NCBI GenBank assembly: GCA_020635905.1
Contig: JACJYV010000005.1
Span: 496,001 to 560,000, forward strand
Reading direction: 5' to 3'
Length of the DNA stretch: 64,000 nucleotides
Source of the DNA: Bacteroidia bacterium
GTDB lineage: Bacteria; Bacteroidota; Bacteroidia; J057; JADKCL01
Shown: positions 33,513 to 44,800 of the stretch, in pieces
Layout: each line of letters starts with the position of its first letter
How positions within the stretch are numbered: the first letter of the stretch is position 1
Notes under the pieces: generated by a model
Database searches by the model: none
Told to the model about the DNA's origin: nothing
Seen by the model: the letters and a program-made list of their open reading frames with translations, nothing else
Program-made: the position numbers and the translations under genes

Positions 33513-36500
33513 TTATTCCCCGATCCTCATCTGGGGCAGTCCTGCCCAGAATTTGTGTTCTGCCGTGTAGTAAAGGTAGGCACTCGAAGCCGGGGCCTCA
33601 TAGGTGCCGGGCACGTCGGCCTTCAGATCCAGGTTGAAGGTGCGCTCCTCAGCGGGTTTCATCTGGCGGTAGTAAGCCACCACATTATTTCCGGCCACTT
33701 CATAGAAGTCGAAGATGCCTTTTTCCTGCATTTCCTTTAGTTGCCAGGGCTGGGCGCTCAGCCCGGCCGGCAGACCGATCACTGCCATGGTCATGGGCAG
33801 ACCCTCCGGGGTGATGTTTTTCAGGGTGGCGCTCAGGCGAACCGTTTCCCCCATTTTGGCATTTTGAGTCGCCAGTTGGGTGGCCAGGGAAACCTTGCAC
33901 TCTTTGCTGGTCGGCGGCAGGTTGGTGGAGTAATTCACGGCTACGGCGTAAGGCAGGGGATTTTTCACATCCACAAATTTCACCCTAACCTTGTGGTTAC
34001 CCGATGAAAGGTGCTGACCCAGCCCTTCCAGGGCGATGGCGTCCTTCTGACCAGCTTCATACTTTTGGGTCATGACTTTTTTGCCATCCACATACACCTC
34101 AATCGTGCCTGCTTCGTCCGTCTTTTTGGAAAAGCTGGCAAACTGGGTCAGGGCCTTGAGCGCCAGAATGGTACCCTGGGTCGATCCAAATCCGCCTGCG
34201 CCGTTGCGGCTCTTCACCAGGAAGTCAACCCCTGCATTCAGGGCTTTGGCCTGCATACCTCCGTCTTTCAGCAGGGCCATGATGGCCAGCGAACTGGTTT
34301 CGATCTGGAGAGAAAGTCCACCCGAGCGGGTGATGGAGTGGTCTGCCCCGGAGAAACCTCCGTTGGCATCCTGGTGCTTCAGCAACTCTGCCAAAGCGGC
34401 TTTGGCCAGGTTTTTCTCGCCCAGCGAAAAGCTGGCGTTGGTCATCAGAGCCAGTTGGTAGGCATCTTTGCTTTGCATGGCAGCCTTATAAGCTACGTCA
34501 AATTCCTTGCGCACCTCCTTATAACCTGCTTCCGTAAGCGCGAAAACAATGTAGGCATTGGTCACCTGGTCGCTGGCCCGTCCAAAGGAGTCGAGGGCTC
34601 GTTCATTTTTCAGGAAACCTCCCTTGCCATCTCTGCGCGACATCAGCCAGGCTGCGGTGCGGTCGATCATGGCCTGATCCACCTCCTCATTCACTCCTTT
34701 CATTTCCGTGAATTGCATGAGACCGTAAGCGGTCAGTCCTTCGTGGGCTGGCGAGCTGCCAAACCATTCGTAGCCTTTGCTTTGAGTTTCGTAAGTGGTC
34801 AGGCGCTTGTAGCCACGGTCCAACAGGTCAGTCGCACGGGTGTAAACCGCGGGATCCACATTTTCCTGCTCCTTGAGGTAATTCAGCACCATTACATTCG
34901 GGTAGCTGGAAGAAGACGTTTGCTCAAAGCAGCCGTAAGGTTCACGCAGGATAGATTCGATGCCCGACATCAGGTCGGAAACCACGCTGGGGAAGGCCGT
35001 CACGCTGGCCTCAATGGAATTGGCCACCACGTTATTCAGATTGAAAGAATATTCCTTGTCCTGATCTTTTCCGGCAAAAGAAATATTGACCGGGAAGCCC
35101 TGAGGCTTGATCGTCACATCTTTTGTAAAGCCGTCCTGCAGGCCCTGGGCCATGAATTTTACTTCCAGTTGGTCCTTTTCCCCCTTCTTAATCACCTTAT
35201 AGTCGAGGAAAAGAGATTTCTTGCCACCTGCGGGCAGGGTTTGGTTGGCATCAAATTTAGACACCAGTTCAAAACCTTCAGGAGCCTTGATCAGCAGTTT
35301 TCCGGTCAGGGGATTGGGCGTATTATTGACCAGGGTAATCGGCAGAGAAACAACGTCCTGGGTGGCCACTTCCACGGGGAAACGGGTATTCATGCTGAAG
35401 GGAAGCTGGGTGAAATAGGTTTGCTCGGCATGTCCGATGGCACCGTGGCTGCCAATCCCTTCCACCGTGGTGCGGAAAGAAGAGATTTCGTCGTTATTGA
35501 AAAATTCAACTTCTGCCTTACCTGAAGCATCCACACTCAGATCGCCTTTCCAGAACAGGGTACTGCGGAAATCCGTGCGCATTTCGGGAGAATATGGAGC
35601 GCCGCCCTCGCTGTGATTTTCTTCATATACAGGTCCTGCAAATTCACGTGCACGGTAATAGCCAGCCACAGGCTGAGCGATGCGGCCAGCTTCCAGGTTT
35701 TTGTTTCCCATGAATATCTGGTCGCGTTCGTCCATCACCTGAATGTCAGCGTCGAAGTTGGCGTCCATATCGGGTGCCATTTCGCCTGCTTCCTCTTCCA
35801 CCATCAAATCCAGGTTTTGCATATCCTCAAGGTTGTCAACCATCACCTTTTTCTCCAACTCCCTGGGAGCCGCCATGGGCACTTTGGCATCCTTCATTTT
35901 TGCCTCTGCTTTGGGAGCTTCTTTGAAACGGACATTTTGTTCCCTGGCTGCCAGCACTTCCTGCTGATTGATACCCATGGGCATATCCACTACCGCCTCA
36001 TCCATGGGCGCCATCCCCGGATCTTGCATCATAAAATCTGCATTTCGGACGCCACCTCCGCGGTTAGCCTTGGTGGTTACAGACTTGGTTGCGCCATACA
36101 TCATGCCATTCGTGCCGTAGATATACAGGCGCAGGTTTTCATTATAGTCAATTACATTCTGGGAAACGGGGGAATAATCCCGGGCGCTGGCCATCAGATT
36201 GACCGGCTGAGAAAGGTCCAGACCTTTGATGGTGAATTTGCCTTCCTTGTCAGTTTTGTATTTGTTGGCTGAGCCCGTGAGGGTTATCTCTGCATTTTCC
36301 ACGGGCTGGCCCGTGTAACCATCCATGATGATGCCGCCTACCCGTGCATGTTCACCCTGGTAAGCCAGGGTGGGCATTTCCTGATCCAGCACTTTTTTCC
36401 AGGTAAAACGTCTCCAGCCCGAAGTCATGAGCAGATAGTCCAGGCCTTTTTCGGCTTTGGGTTCGTCGTCTTTGAAGTAAAAGGCTGATTCTTCCACAGG

Positions 36501-38033
36501 TTGCTTCAGGTCGTATTCGAGCAGCATTTTGGAGAGAATATTGCCCGACTTGTCATCGGCAAAGGAGAGCAGCTGGTCATTGACCACGCCCAGAGACAGC
36601 AGGGCCGGGCTGGGGTTCCCGTTTTCATCCTGCACCCGGATACTCATTTTCACCTTTTCACGGGGCAGATATTTTTGCTTGTCAGGATGAATGGAAATTT
36701 TGAGCTGACGGTCGCGGTTCACAAAAGCCAGGCGCTCGGCCCGCTCGATTCCGTTGGAATCGAACAGCGTAAACTGGGCTACGCCCGTGGGGAAATTATA
36801 AGTAGGCACCACCACCCGGTTTTTGCCCGGTTTTACGTCCACCACATTTTTATAGAAGATTTTGCCCCGTACCATGCCCACCAGCGCCACTTCGCCTGCT
36901 TCCCTGGCTCCAATGTCAATCGCAGCCGCTTCTTTAGACACCTCATCCACGGCCAGTACCAGGCCCTGACTGAGGGCTTTGGGCAGCTGGAAACTTTTGC
37001 CAACCCCTTTGGGTTCGGAAATGATGGCCAGATAATTGGTGTTGGGTTGAGGGGTAAAGGAAAATCCTCCCATACCCTGGTGGTAGCTTTCAAATTCGGT
37101 CACCTTCTCGCCTGTGCCCATGTTAAGGATGTAGCCCTTGACGTCAGCTGGTTTGCCAAATTCGTTGCGGGCGCGGAAAGCGACCGAGGATTCGATTCCG
37201 TTGACCAGGTCTCCCCCTTCGGGAAAGAGTTCCATCTCAATCTTGTTGAGGATAATGGGAATAGAGCGGGAAACGGACTCCGTGAGGCCGTTATAGTCGA
37301 TCATGACGTTGAGCAACCCGTCACTGGTTTCCAGATTTTCAGGCAGCTTGAAGCGGAGCAGGGCCTTGCCGTCCGGACCGGTTTTCGCGCGGTCGGTCAG
37401 GAGCTGGGCGCCGCCCACATTGGCGGTAAAAGAAAAGCCATGGTCCCGGAGAGGAAGGTTCTCATTGGTGAATAAATCTAAGCTGGCGACAACCTCAGAC
37501 CCGGGACCAAAAGCTTTCCGTTCAAAATCTAATTTCATTTTCAGGTTAGGCAAAACCACGGCTTGCACGGTCAGGTCCTTTTCGAAAAAGGGAGCGCCTT
37601 GCTCATTTTTTTGCCAGTTGGTATAAGCCTTGATCTTATAAAGTCCCCCGGCCAGTCCCTCGTCGATGTGGAAATCACCCATGGCGCGGCCCTCTTTGGC
37701 CACGATGTTGAGGGTCTTTTCTACATTTCCCTTGGGATTGATGAGTTCGACATGGAGAATCTCACTTTGGGTCGAAGGCTGAAAATCCTCTCCGTTGCGC
37801 AGGTACCCACTAAACCAGACATCCTCGCCCGGCTTATAAAAGGGTTTGTCGAACTGGAGGTAAACCCGGTCCTCGGGAACAGCCTTTGTATAGGCGTCGA
37901 GCCGGGTTTCGAGGGTTTCAAGAAAATCGTTTGACCTGAGTCCGAGGTTGCGGGCCCCGGTCAGGATCCCGATCACTCCTGCTGAAAGCAGGAGGACCAG
38001 GAAAGGTGTGATAAAGTTTCGAGATGTATTCAT
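33513..38033 (-). CDS. alpha-2-macroglobulin family protein with thioester motif
   Basis: The ATG at 38033 (MNTSRNFITPF) gives 1,506 residues and puts a membrane-anchoring helix at about 7-25; the open frame continues upstream to 38126, but that part does not look like protein. MG-type beta domains occupy about 40-570 (VYLQFDKPFYKPGEDVWFSG is the typical MG2 opening). A carboxypeptidase-regulatory-like insert lies near 590-650. About 668-778 is a Met/Asp/Glu/Ala-rich linker in the place where a bait region would be. The second half holds the A2M domain and the thioester motif PYGCFEQ (Cys1035, Gln1038), then alpha/alpha-toroid repeats. In this family cleavage of the bait exposes the thioester, which traps the protease. 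There is no lipobox and no neighbouring pbpC. Confidence 0.92.
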   Translation of the reverse strand: MNTSRNFITPFLVLLLSAGVIGILTGARNLGLRSNDFLETLETRLDAYTKAVPEDRVYLQFDKPFYKPGEDVWFSGYLRNGEDFQPSTQSEILHVELINPKGNVEKTLNIVAKEGRAMGDFHIDEGLAGGLYKIKAYTNWQKNEQGAPFFEKDLTVQAVVLPNLKMKLDFERKAFGPGSEVVASLDLFTNENLPLRDHGFSFTANVGGAQLLTDRAKTGPDGKALLRFKLPENLETSDGLLNVMIDYNGLTESVSRSIPIILNKIEMELFPEGGDLVNGIESSVAFRARNEFGKPADVKGYILNMGTGEKVTEFESYHQGMGGFSFTPQPNTNYLAIISEPKGVGKSFQLPKALSQGLVLAVDEVSKEAAAIDIGAREAGEVALVGMVRGKIFYKNVVDVKPGKNRVVVPTYNFPTGVAQFTLFDSNGIERAERLAFVNRDRQLKISIHPDKQKYLPREKVKMSIRVQDENGNPSPALLSLGVVNDQLLSFADDKSGNILSKMLLEYDLKQPVEESAFYFKDDEPKAEKGLDYLLMTSGWRRFTWKKVLDQEMPTLAYQGEHARVGGIIMDGYTGQPVENAEITLTGSANKYKTDKEGKFTIKGLDLSQPVNLMASARDYSPVSQNVIDYNENLRLYIYGTNGMMYGATKSVTTKANRGGGVRNADFMMQDPGMAPMDEAVVDMPMGINQQEVLAAREQNVRFKEAPKAEAKMKDAKVPMAAPRELEKKVMVDNLEDMQNLDLMVEEEAGEMAPDMDANFDADIQVMDERDQIFMGNKNLEAGRIAQPVAGYYRAREFAGPVYEENHSEGGAPYSPEMRTDFRSTLFWKGDLSVDASGKAEVEFFNNDEISSFRTTVEGIGSHGAIGHAEQTYFTQLPFSMNTRFPVEVATQDVVSLPITLVNNTPNPLTGKLLIKAPEGFELVSKFDANQTLPAGGKKSLFLDYKVIKKGEKDQLEVKFMAQGLQDGFTKDVTIKPQGFPVNISFAGKDQDKEYSFNLNNVVANSIEASVTAFPSVVSDLMSGIESILREPYGCFEQTSSSSYPNVMVLNYLKEQENVDPAVYTRATDLLDRGYKRLTTYETQSKGYEWFGSSPAHEGLTAYGLMQFTEMKGVNEEVDQAMIDRTAAWLMSRRDGKGGFLKNERALDSFGRASDQVTNAYIVFALTEAGYKEVRKEFDVAYKAAMQSKDAYQLALMTNASFSLGEKNLAKAALAELLKHQDANGGFSGADHSITRSGGLSLQIETSSLAIMALLKDGGMQAKALNAGVDFLVKSRNGAGGFGSTQGTILALKALTQFASFSKKTDEAGTIEVYVDGKKVMTQKYEAGQKDAIALEGLGQHLSSGNHKVRVKFVDVKNPLPYAVAVNYSTNLPPTSKECKVSLATQLATQNAKMGETVRLSATLKNITPEGLPMTMAVIGLPAGLSAQPWQLKEMQEKGIFDFYEVAGNNVVAYYRQMKPAEERTFNLDLKADVPGTYEAPASSAYLYYTAEHKFWAGLPQMRIGE

Positions 38034-38153
38034 GGTTTTATTCGCTTCCTTAATCATAGGTACAAGAAAAAATGAGACAGTTTTAAGCGCTTTTGAAGGA
38101 AGGTGAAGCCTCTGCAAAAATTCCACAAAGAAATTTTATTTTTTTTTGAAGCG

Positions 38154-38340
38154 GTCAGCAATCAGCCATCAGCAGTCAGTCATTGAGGGTTGCCCCCGCA
38201 GGGAAACGACTCCCCTCTAAAATCCCATCTCTAACCACTCCCGACTAAGGACTCAGGACTCCTATCTAAAATCTCACATCTCATCTCTAACGACTAACCA
38301 CTCCTCTCTAAAATCTAACATCTAAAAATCTAACATCTGA
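38154..38340. repeat. degenerate 7-bp-period tandem repeats
   Basis: Two words occur. GTCAGCA, ATCAGCC, ATCAGCA, GTCAGTC run at 38154-38181. Then 38231-38336 splits into heptamers starting CT: CTAACCA, CTCCCGA, CTAAGGA, CTCAGGA, CTCCTAT, CTAAAAT, CTCACAT, CTCATCT, CTAACGA and so on, fifteen in all, with a single 8-mer breaking phase by one base. The gap 38034-38800 holds no gene that I can support. Confidence 0.75.
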
Positions 38341-38700
38341 TAAAGAAGGTGCTGCCCCCGCACCGCTTCCGCACGGGCGGGGTCGGGCTCTTCCAGGGGT
38401 TCCGTCGGGTCGCAGGCGTTCCGCCTACTGCTCCCCGACCAGCCTCCAAAGTCTCGGCTGCCCTTCCGATCCCTCAGCCGCGGGCCAGCCCGCCCAACAT
38501 TTGCATCAAAACCCCGCAGGAAACAACCTTGTTGTTTCCAAAAGCTAACCACTTCAAAGGGGAGGCCCGGAAAATCGGCGGGGGAGGCGGTGGCATGTGC
38601 GCTGGCAGCTTTCGATTTTCCTAGCGTTTTGGTTACTTTGGGGCAATGCCAAAGTGACGCCCCGCCGGCGAGGCGACCCAATGTGGGCAAAACCACTATC
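38341..38700. repeat. GC-rich intergenic element
   Basis: About 360 bases with sharply higher GC than the flanks and sharp edges: the heptamer array on the left and the adhesin terminator on the right. It includes a stem-loop (38632-38660, ACTTTGG with CCAAAGT) and a run of G-rich words (GGCGGGGGAGGCGGTGG). Frames cross it on both strands but none resembles a known protein. It looks like a dispersed element; copy number cannot be judged from one window. Confidence 0.4.
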
Positions 38701-38716
38701 ATCAAAAGGCAGTTGA

Positions 38717-38745
38717 CAAAAAAGCCCCGGTCAACGACCAGGGCT
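38717..38745 (-). terminator. intrinsic terminator of the giant adhesin gene
   Basis: AGCCCTGGTC pairs with GACCGGGGCT (one G-T pair) around GTT, and the minus strand continues with six T residues. It lies about 55 bases past the stop codon at 38801. Confidence 0.9.
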
Positions 38746-38800
38746 CTTTTCTCGGGCCAAAGGCCCCCCTCTGGGGTAGCTTGAACCTTGCAGCCTAAAA

Positions 38801-41800
38801 CTACCTCACCAAAATCAATTTCCGATAGAACACAGCTCCCGAACCGGTCACCAGCTTGCTGATATACACCCCTTCGGTCACATTCTCCGGCTGGAAGGTC
38901 ACTTCCGTCCGCTCATTGGCTTCCACTTGCCCGTCAAACAACGTGCCTACCAACTCGCCCCGCAGGTCAAACACCAGCACCGTCACCTGATCTGCCTTCG
39001 GCAGGGTGAACCGCAGCGTGGTTTTCTCCTCAAACGGGTTCGGGAAGGCTTCGAAGGTCGGCTCATTAGTCAGAAACTCAGCCGAGGCTGCGCTGTTGCC
39101 TTGTCCGTCTTCCTCTGGCATAGCCACTTTGGAGCCCTGGTTCGCACAAGGACCACAATTGTCGCAGTCGCCCAGACAGTTACCCTGGATCGTGTAGCTG
39201 GCCAGCGAATCGATCACGTTGCCCGTGCGGATACACGTATCCGTACAGGTCTCGAAGAAGCAGAACTTGAAGCCCAGCGTGTCACAATCGGGGTTGCCCA
39301 CTGCATTACGCTGAATCACATTCACCACCACCGTGTCGAAAGCCACACAGCTGTTCGCATCCTTGATCCGCACCACATAAGTCGTGGTCGTCGTCGGGCA
39401 GTCGATCATCGTCTGACCATTCAGGAAGGGCAGCGGTGAAGGCAGCCTGAACCAGTAGTAACTGTACGGAGCCACACCTCCGGTCGGGATTGCCGTGATC
39501 GTCGGGCACAGGAACGGAGTATTCAGGATCACCAGACGATCCACTCCCGCATCCACGCTCAGCGGCGGAGCCTGGGTCAGGGTGATCGTGGATACATCCG
39601 TACATCCGTTGGCATCGGTCACGGTCACCGTGTAGGTACCAGCCGTCAGACCCGTGAAGATTCTCGGGGTGCCGCCCGTTTGCGTACCCGATACGGGACC
39701 GCTCAGGGTAACAGTGTAGGCCTGGCAGCTTGCGCCACCTGCAATATTTACCGTGATCTTACCATTCGCACCGCCATTACAGCCGATGTTGTAGCCACCT
39801 GCAAACACAGAGGGTACCAGTGAGGTGATCTGCATCACCGCAGGCTGGGTCAGGGTGAAAGACTGGGTCAGGCTGCAGCCATTGGCATCCGTGGTGGTCA
39901 CGTTGTAGGTTCCGGCTACCAGGTTGGAAATATCCTGGCTGGTTGCAGTGAACCCGTTCGGGCCGCTCCAGCTGTAGCTGTAGGGCTGACAACCACCCGT
40001 CATCGAGTAGTCAATCGAACCGTCGCTGTTGCCGTTACAGCTGATGTTGTAGCCGCAGGCATAGGTCGGGATCACCGTGCTGCCAGCCAGGGGAGCGGGT
40101 TCGGTCAGGGTAAAGCTGTTGGTTACAAAGCAGCCATTCTGATCAGTCGCGGTAACATTATAGGTTCCCGCGGTGATGTTCTGCGGATCCTGACCGCTGA
40201 AGGTGTAGCCGTTCGGGCCGGTCCAGCTGTAGGTGTAGGGCTGGCAGCCACCACTCAGGCTGTAGTCGATCGAGCCGTCGCTGGCGCCGTTGCAGCTCAC
40301 ATTATAGCCACAGGCAAAGGTCGGGATGCTGAAGCCATCCACCAACTGAGCAGGCTCAGTCAGGGTAATCGTACAAGTGGTCTGATCGCCCACCCCGTCT
40401 GTCACCGTCACCGAGTAGGTACCTGCGGCCAGGTTAATGGCCGTGGAGGTCAGCTGACCGTCGGTCCAGAGGTAGGTGTAGGGCAGACAGCCGCCCGTCA
40501 CGCTCACCGTGGCCTGACCATCGGTCTGGCCATTGCAGCTGATGTTGTAGCCGCAGGCGAAGGTTGGGCTGGAGGTGCTGCACACCAATGCATCGTTGGT
40601 CACGGTTACGGTGGCGTTGCAGGTGCTCACATTACCGTTTACATCCGTCACCGTCAGTACCACCGGGTTCTGGCCTTTGTCGTTACAGTCAAAGGTGTTT
40701 GGGTTAACCGCCAGGCTGGCCACCGTACAGTTGTCACTTGAACCATTGTCGATCTGCTGCGGCGTGATCGCAACGAATCCTGTGCTGTCCGTGTTGATGG
40801 TGATGTCCTGACACAATGCGATGGGTGCAATGTTGTCCTCAACCGTGATACCTGCGGTGCAGGTGCTCTGGTTACCGTTCACATCAGTTACGGTAAGGGT
40901 TACCGTGTTCGGGCTGGTGCTGACGTCAGCGCAGCTGAAGCTGGTGTTGTCAAGCGCCAGGCTGGCCACGGTACAGTTATCGCTGGAACCGTTATCCACC
41001 TGCTGAGGCGTAATGCTGGCTGCGCCATCACCATTATTGGTGCCTGCACTCAGTTGGATAGTCAGGTCCTTACACAGAGCTACTGGTGGTACGTTGTCCT
41101 CAACCGTGATACCTGCGGTGCAGGTACTTTGGTTGCCGTTTACGTCGGTGACGGTCAGGGTTACCGTGTTCGGGCTGGTGGAAACGTCTCCGCAGTTAAA
41201 GCTTGTATTGTCAAGCGCCAGATTTGCAACAGTACAGTTATCGCTGGAGCCGTTGTCCACCTGCTGAGGCGTGATACTGGCTGCGCCATCACCATTATTG
41301 GTGCCCGCACTCAGCTGGATGGTCAGATCCTGACACAGCGCCACGGGCGGTACGTTGTCCTCAACCGTGATACCTGCGGTGCAGGTGCTCTGGTTGCCGT
41401 TAACATCAGTTACCGTGAGGGTTACTGTGTTCGGGCTGGTGGAGACGTCTGAGCAGTCGAAGCTGGTGTTATCCAATGCCAGGCTGGCTACCGTACAATT
41501 GTCACTCGAGCCATTATCCACCTGCTGAGGAGTGATGCTGGCTGCGCCATCACCGTTATTGGTGCCTGCACTCAGCTGGATGGTCAGATTCTGACACAGC
41601 GCCACAGGGGGAACGTTGTCCTCAACCGTGATACCTGCGGTGCAGGTGCTCTGGTTACCGTTCACATCAGTTACGGTAAGGGTTACCGTGTTCGGGCTGG
41701 TGCTGACGTCAGCGCAGCTGAAGCTGGTGTTGTCAAGCGCCAGGCTGGCCACGGTACAGTTATCGCTGGAACCGTTATCCACCTGCTGAGGCGTAATGCT

Positions 41801-44800
41801 GGCTGCGCCGTCACCATTATTGGTGCCCGCACTCAGCTGGATGGTCAAATTCTGACAGAGAGCCACTGGCGGAACGTTATCCTCAACCGTGATACCTGCG
41901 GTGCAGGTGCTCTGGTTGCCATTCACGTCAGTTACCGTCAGGGTTACCGTGTTCGGGCTGGTGCTTACGTCTGAACAGTCAAAGCTGGTGTTGTCCAACG
42001 CCAGACTGGCCACGGTACAATTGTCGCTGGAACCGTTATCCACCTGTTGAGGTGTGATGCTGGCTGCGCCGTCACCATTATTGGTGCCCGCACTCAGCTG
42101 GATGGTCAGATCCTGACAGAGCGCCACGGGCGGAACGTTGTCCTCTACCGTGATACCTGCGGTGCAGGTCGTTTGGTTTCCGTTTACATCAGTTACCGTC
42201 AGGGTTACCGTATTCGGGCTGGTGGAAACATCAGCGCAGCTGAAGCTTGTGTTATTCAGGGCCAGGCTGGCAACGGTACAATTGTCGCTGGAACCGTTAT
42301 CCACCTGTTGAGGTGTGATGCTGGCTGCGCCGTCACCATTATTGGTGCCCGCACTCAGCTGGATGGTCAGATCCTGACAGATCGCTACTGGCGGAACGTT
42401 GTCCTCGACCGTGATACCTGCGGTGCAGGTCGACTGGTTGCCGTTCACGTCGGTAACCGTGAGGGTTACCGTGTTCGGGCTGGTGCTTACGTCTGAGCAG
42501 TCGAAACTGGTGTTATCGAGCGCAAGATTTGCAACTGAACAATTATCACTTGAACCATTATTCATTTGCTGAGGAGTAATGCTGGCGGCGCCGTCACCAT
42601 TATTCGTTCCTGCACTCAACTGGATGGTCAGATCCTGACAGATTGCTACGGGCGGAACGTTGTCCTCAACCGTGATCCCTGCGGTGCAGGTGCTCTGGTT
42701 ACCGTTTACATCAGTTACGGTCAGAGTTACCGTGTTCGGGCTGGTGGATACGTCTGAACAATCAAAGCTGGTGTTATCCAATGCGAGATTTGCAACTGAA
42801 CAGTTATCGCTGGAACCGATATCCACCTGCTGAGGCGTGATGCTGACTGCGCCGTCACCGTTATTGGTGCCTGCGCTCAACTGGATGGTCAGATTCTGAC
42901 ACAGAGCCACTGGCGGAACATTGTCCTCGACCGTGATACCTGCGGTGCAGGTGCTCTGGTTGCCGTTTACGTCAGTCACCGTCAGAGTTACCGTGTTGGG
43001 GCTGGTGGAGACGTCGGAGCAGTCAAAGCTGGTGTTATCCAATGCGAGATTTGCAACTGAACAGTTGTCGCTTGAACCGTTATTTACCTGCTGAGGCGTG
43101 ATACTGGCTGCGCCGTCACCATTATTCGTTCCTGCGCTCAACTGGATGGTCAGATCCTGGCACAGCGCTACAGGGGGAACGTTGTCCTCAACCGTGATAC
43201 CTGCAGTGCAGGTGCTCTGGTTACCATTCACATCAGTTACGGTCAGGGTTACCGTGTTCGGGCTGGTGGAGACATTGGAGCAGTCAAAGCTGGTGTTATC
43301 GAGCACCAGGCTGGTGATGCCGCAAGCGTCATTCGAACCATTATCAACCTGGGTGGCCGTGATGCTGGCTGCGCCATCACCATTATTGGTACCCGCACTC
43401 AGTTGGATGGTCAAATCCTGGCAAAGGGCCACGGGAGCTTCGTGATCTTCCACCGTTACAATAAAGCTGCAGGATGAGCTGCCCACGGAGTTGGTAGCCG
43501 TAGCGGTGACTGAAGTCGAACCCAGCGGGAAGGTACTGCCCGGAGCAATCGTGTAAGTGATGGTCGAGGCCGGGATACCTACGGGGTCGGTGGCCGTGTA
43601 GGTGGCCACCCCGTCACACTGACCTGAGGTCGTGTTCACGGTAATATCTGCCGGACAGACAATCGCAGGCGGTACGCCCACCACATTGATATCAAACGAG
43701 CAGGAAGCCGTATTGCCAGAGGCGTCGGTCACCGTAAAGGTATTGGTAGTGCTGCCAATCGGGAAGGTAGAACCGCTGGGCAGACCTGCGGTCTGAGCCG
43801 TGGTCGAGGGACAGTTGTCCGAACCAACCGGGTTGGTGAAGGTGGCCGTTGCCCCGGCTGCGCTGGTTGCGATCAGGTTTTGGGTGGGAGGACAGCTGAT
43901 GGTCGGCGGAATGTTGTCCTGCACCGTCACCGTGGCTGTACAGGTTGCCGTATTCGGGCTGTTGCCGTTGCTGCCACCTGAGGTGGTCACGTACGTGCGG
44001 AAGGCCAGATCGTCCAGACCTCCAACTACGTCCATTTCTCCGCCTGCATAGGGATTGGTGCCTGCGGCATAGGAAATTCGGGTGCTGGTGAAGCCAACCA
44101 GACTGATGGTATAAACCTGTCCCGCTACCACTGGAATCGGAGTACTCAGGGTAAAGGATTCAAACACGGAATTCGTGCTGAAGGTCAGCGTCTGAGGACC
44201 GGAAAGTTGAGTTCCTCCGGTACCAGCCCCTGCGTAGATGGTCAGGTTTTTGGTATTGGTAGTGGAGCTCGCATGCATGATCAGGTCGATTTGGGTCAAC
44301 TGACCCGTAACGGCTGCGGTGAAGGACTGCCACAAGGTAGCTTTGCGGGTCGTGGTGGTCGTCTGGCTCTGATCCAGCTGCTGGCCGCCGCCACCTCCTC
44401 CACCACCGGTGGTGGAGCCGTCGGTTACAGTCAGGGTCACCTGATTGGCGCCCAGGTTGCTGCAATCAAAGCTGGTTACATCCAGACTCAGATTCACGAT
44501 GCCACAGGCATCGTTGGAGCCATTGTCCACGGCCTGGGCCGTGGTGCTGGCGTTGCCATTGGCGTCCAGTTGCACCGTCACATCCTGACAAATGGCAATG
44601 GGATCAACATTATCTTCCACCCTAACACTGGCGCTACAGGTGCTGCTGTTGCCGTTCACATCCGTTACAGTCAGGGTTACAGGGTTAGATCCCTGATCAG
44701 AACAATCAAAGCTGCTCGGGCTGACCACGTAGCTTTGGATGCCACACGCGTCGGTCGAGGAATTATCCACGTCCTGACCTGCGATGGAAACTGTTCCACC

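Noticed and set aside
38322..38784. Frames of 127 (minus) and 64 (plus) codons in the GC-rich element
   Set aside because: Their existence is explained by high GC and few stops; composition is skewed and no domain is recognisable. The region is treated as a non-coding element.
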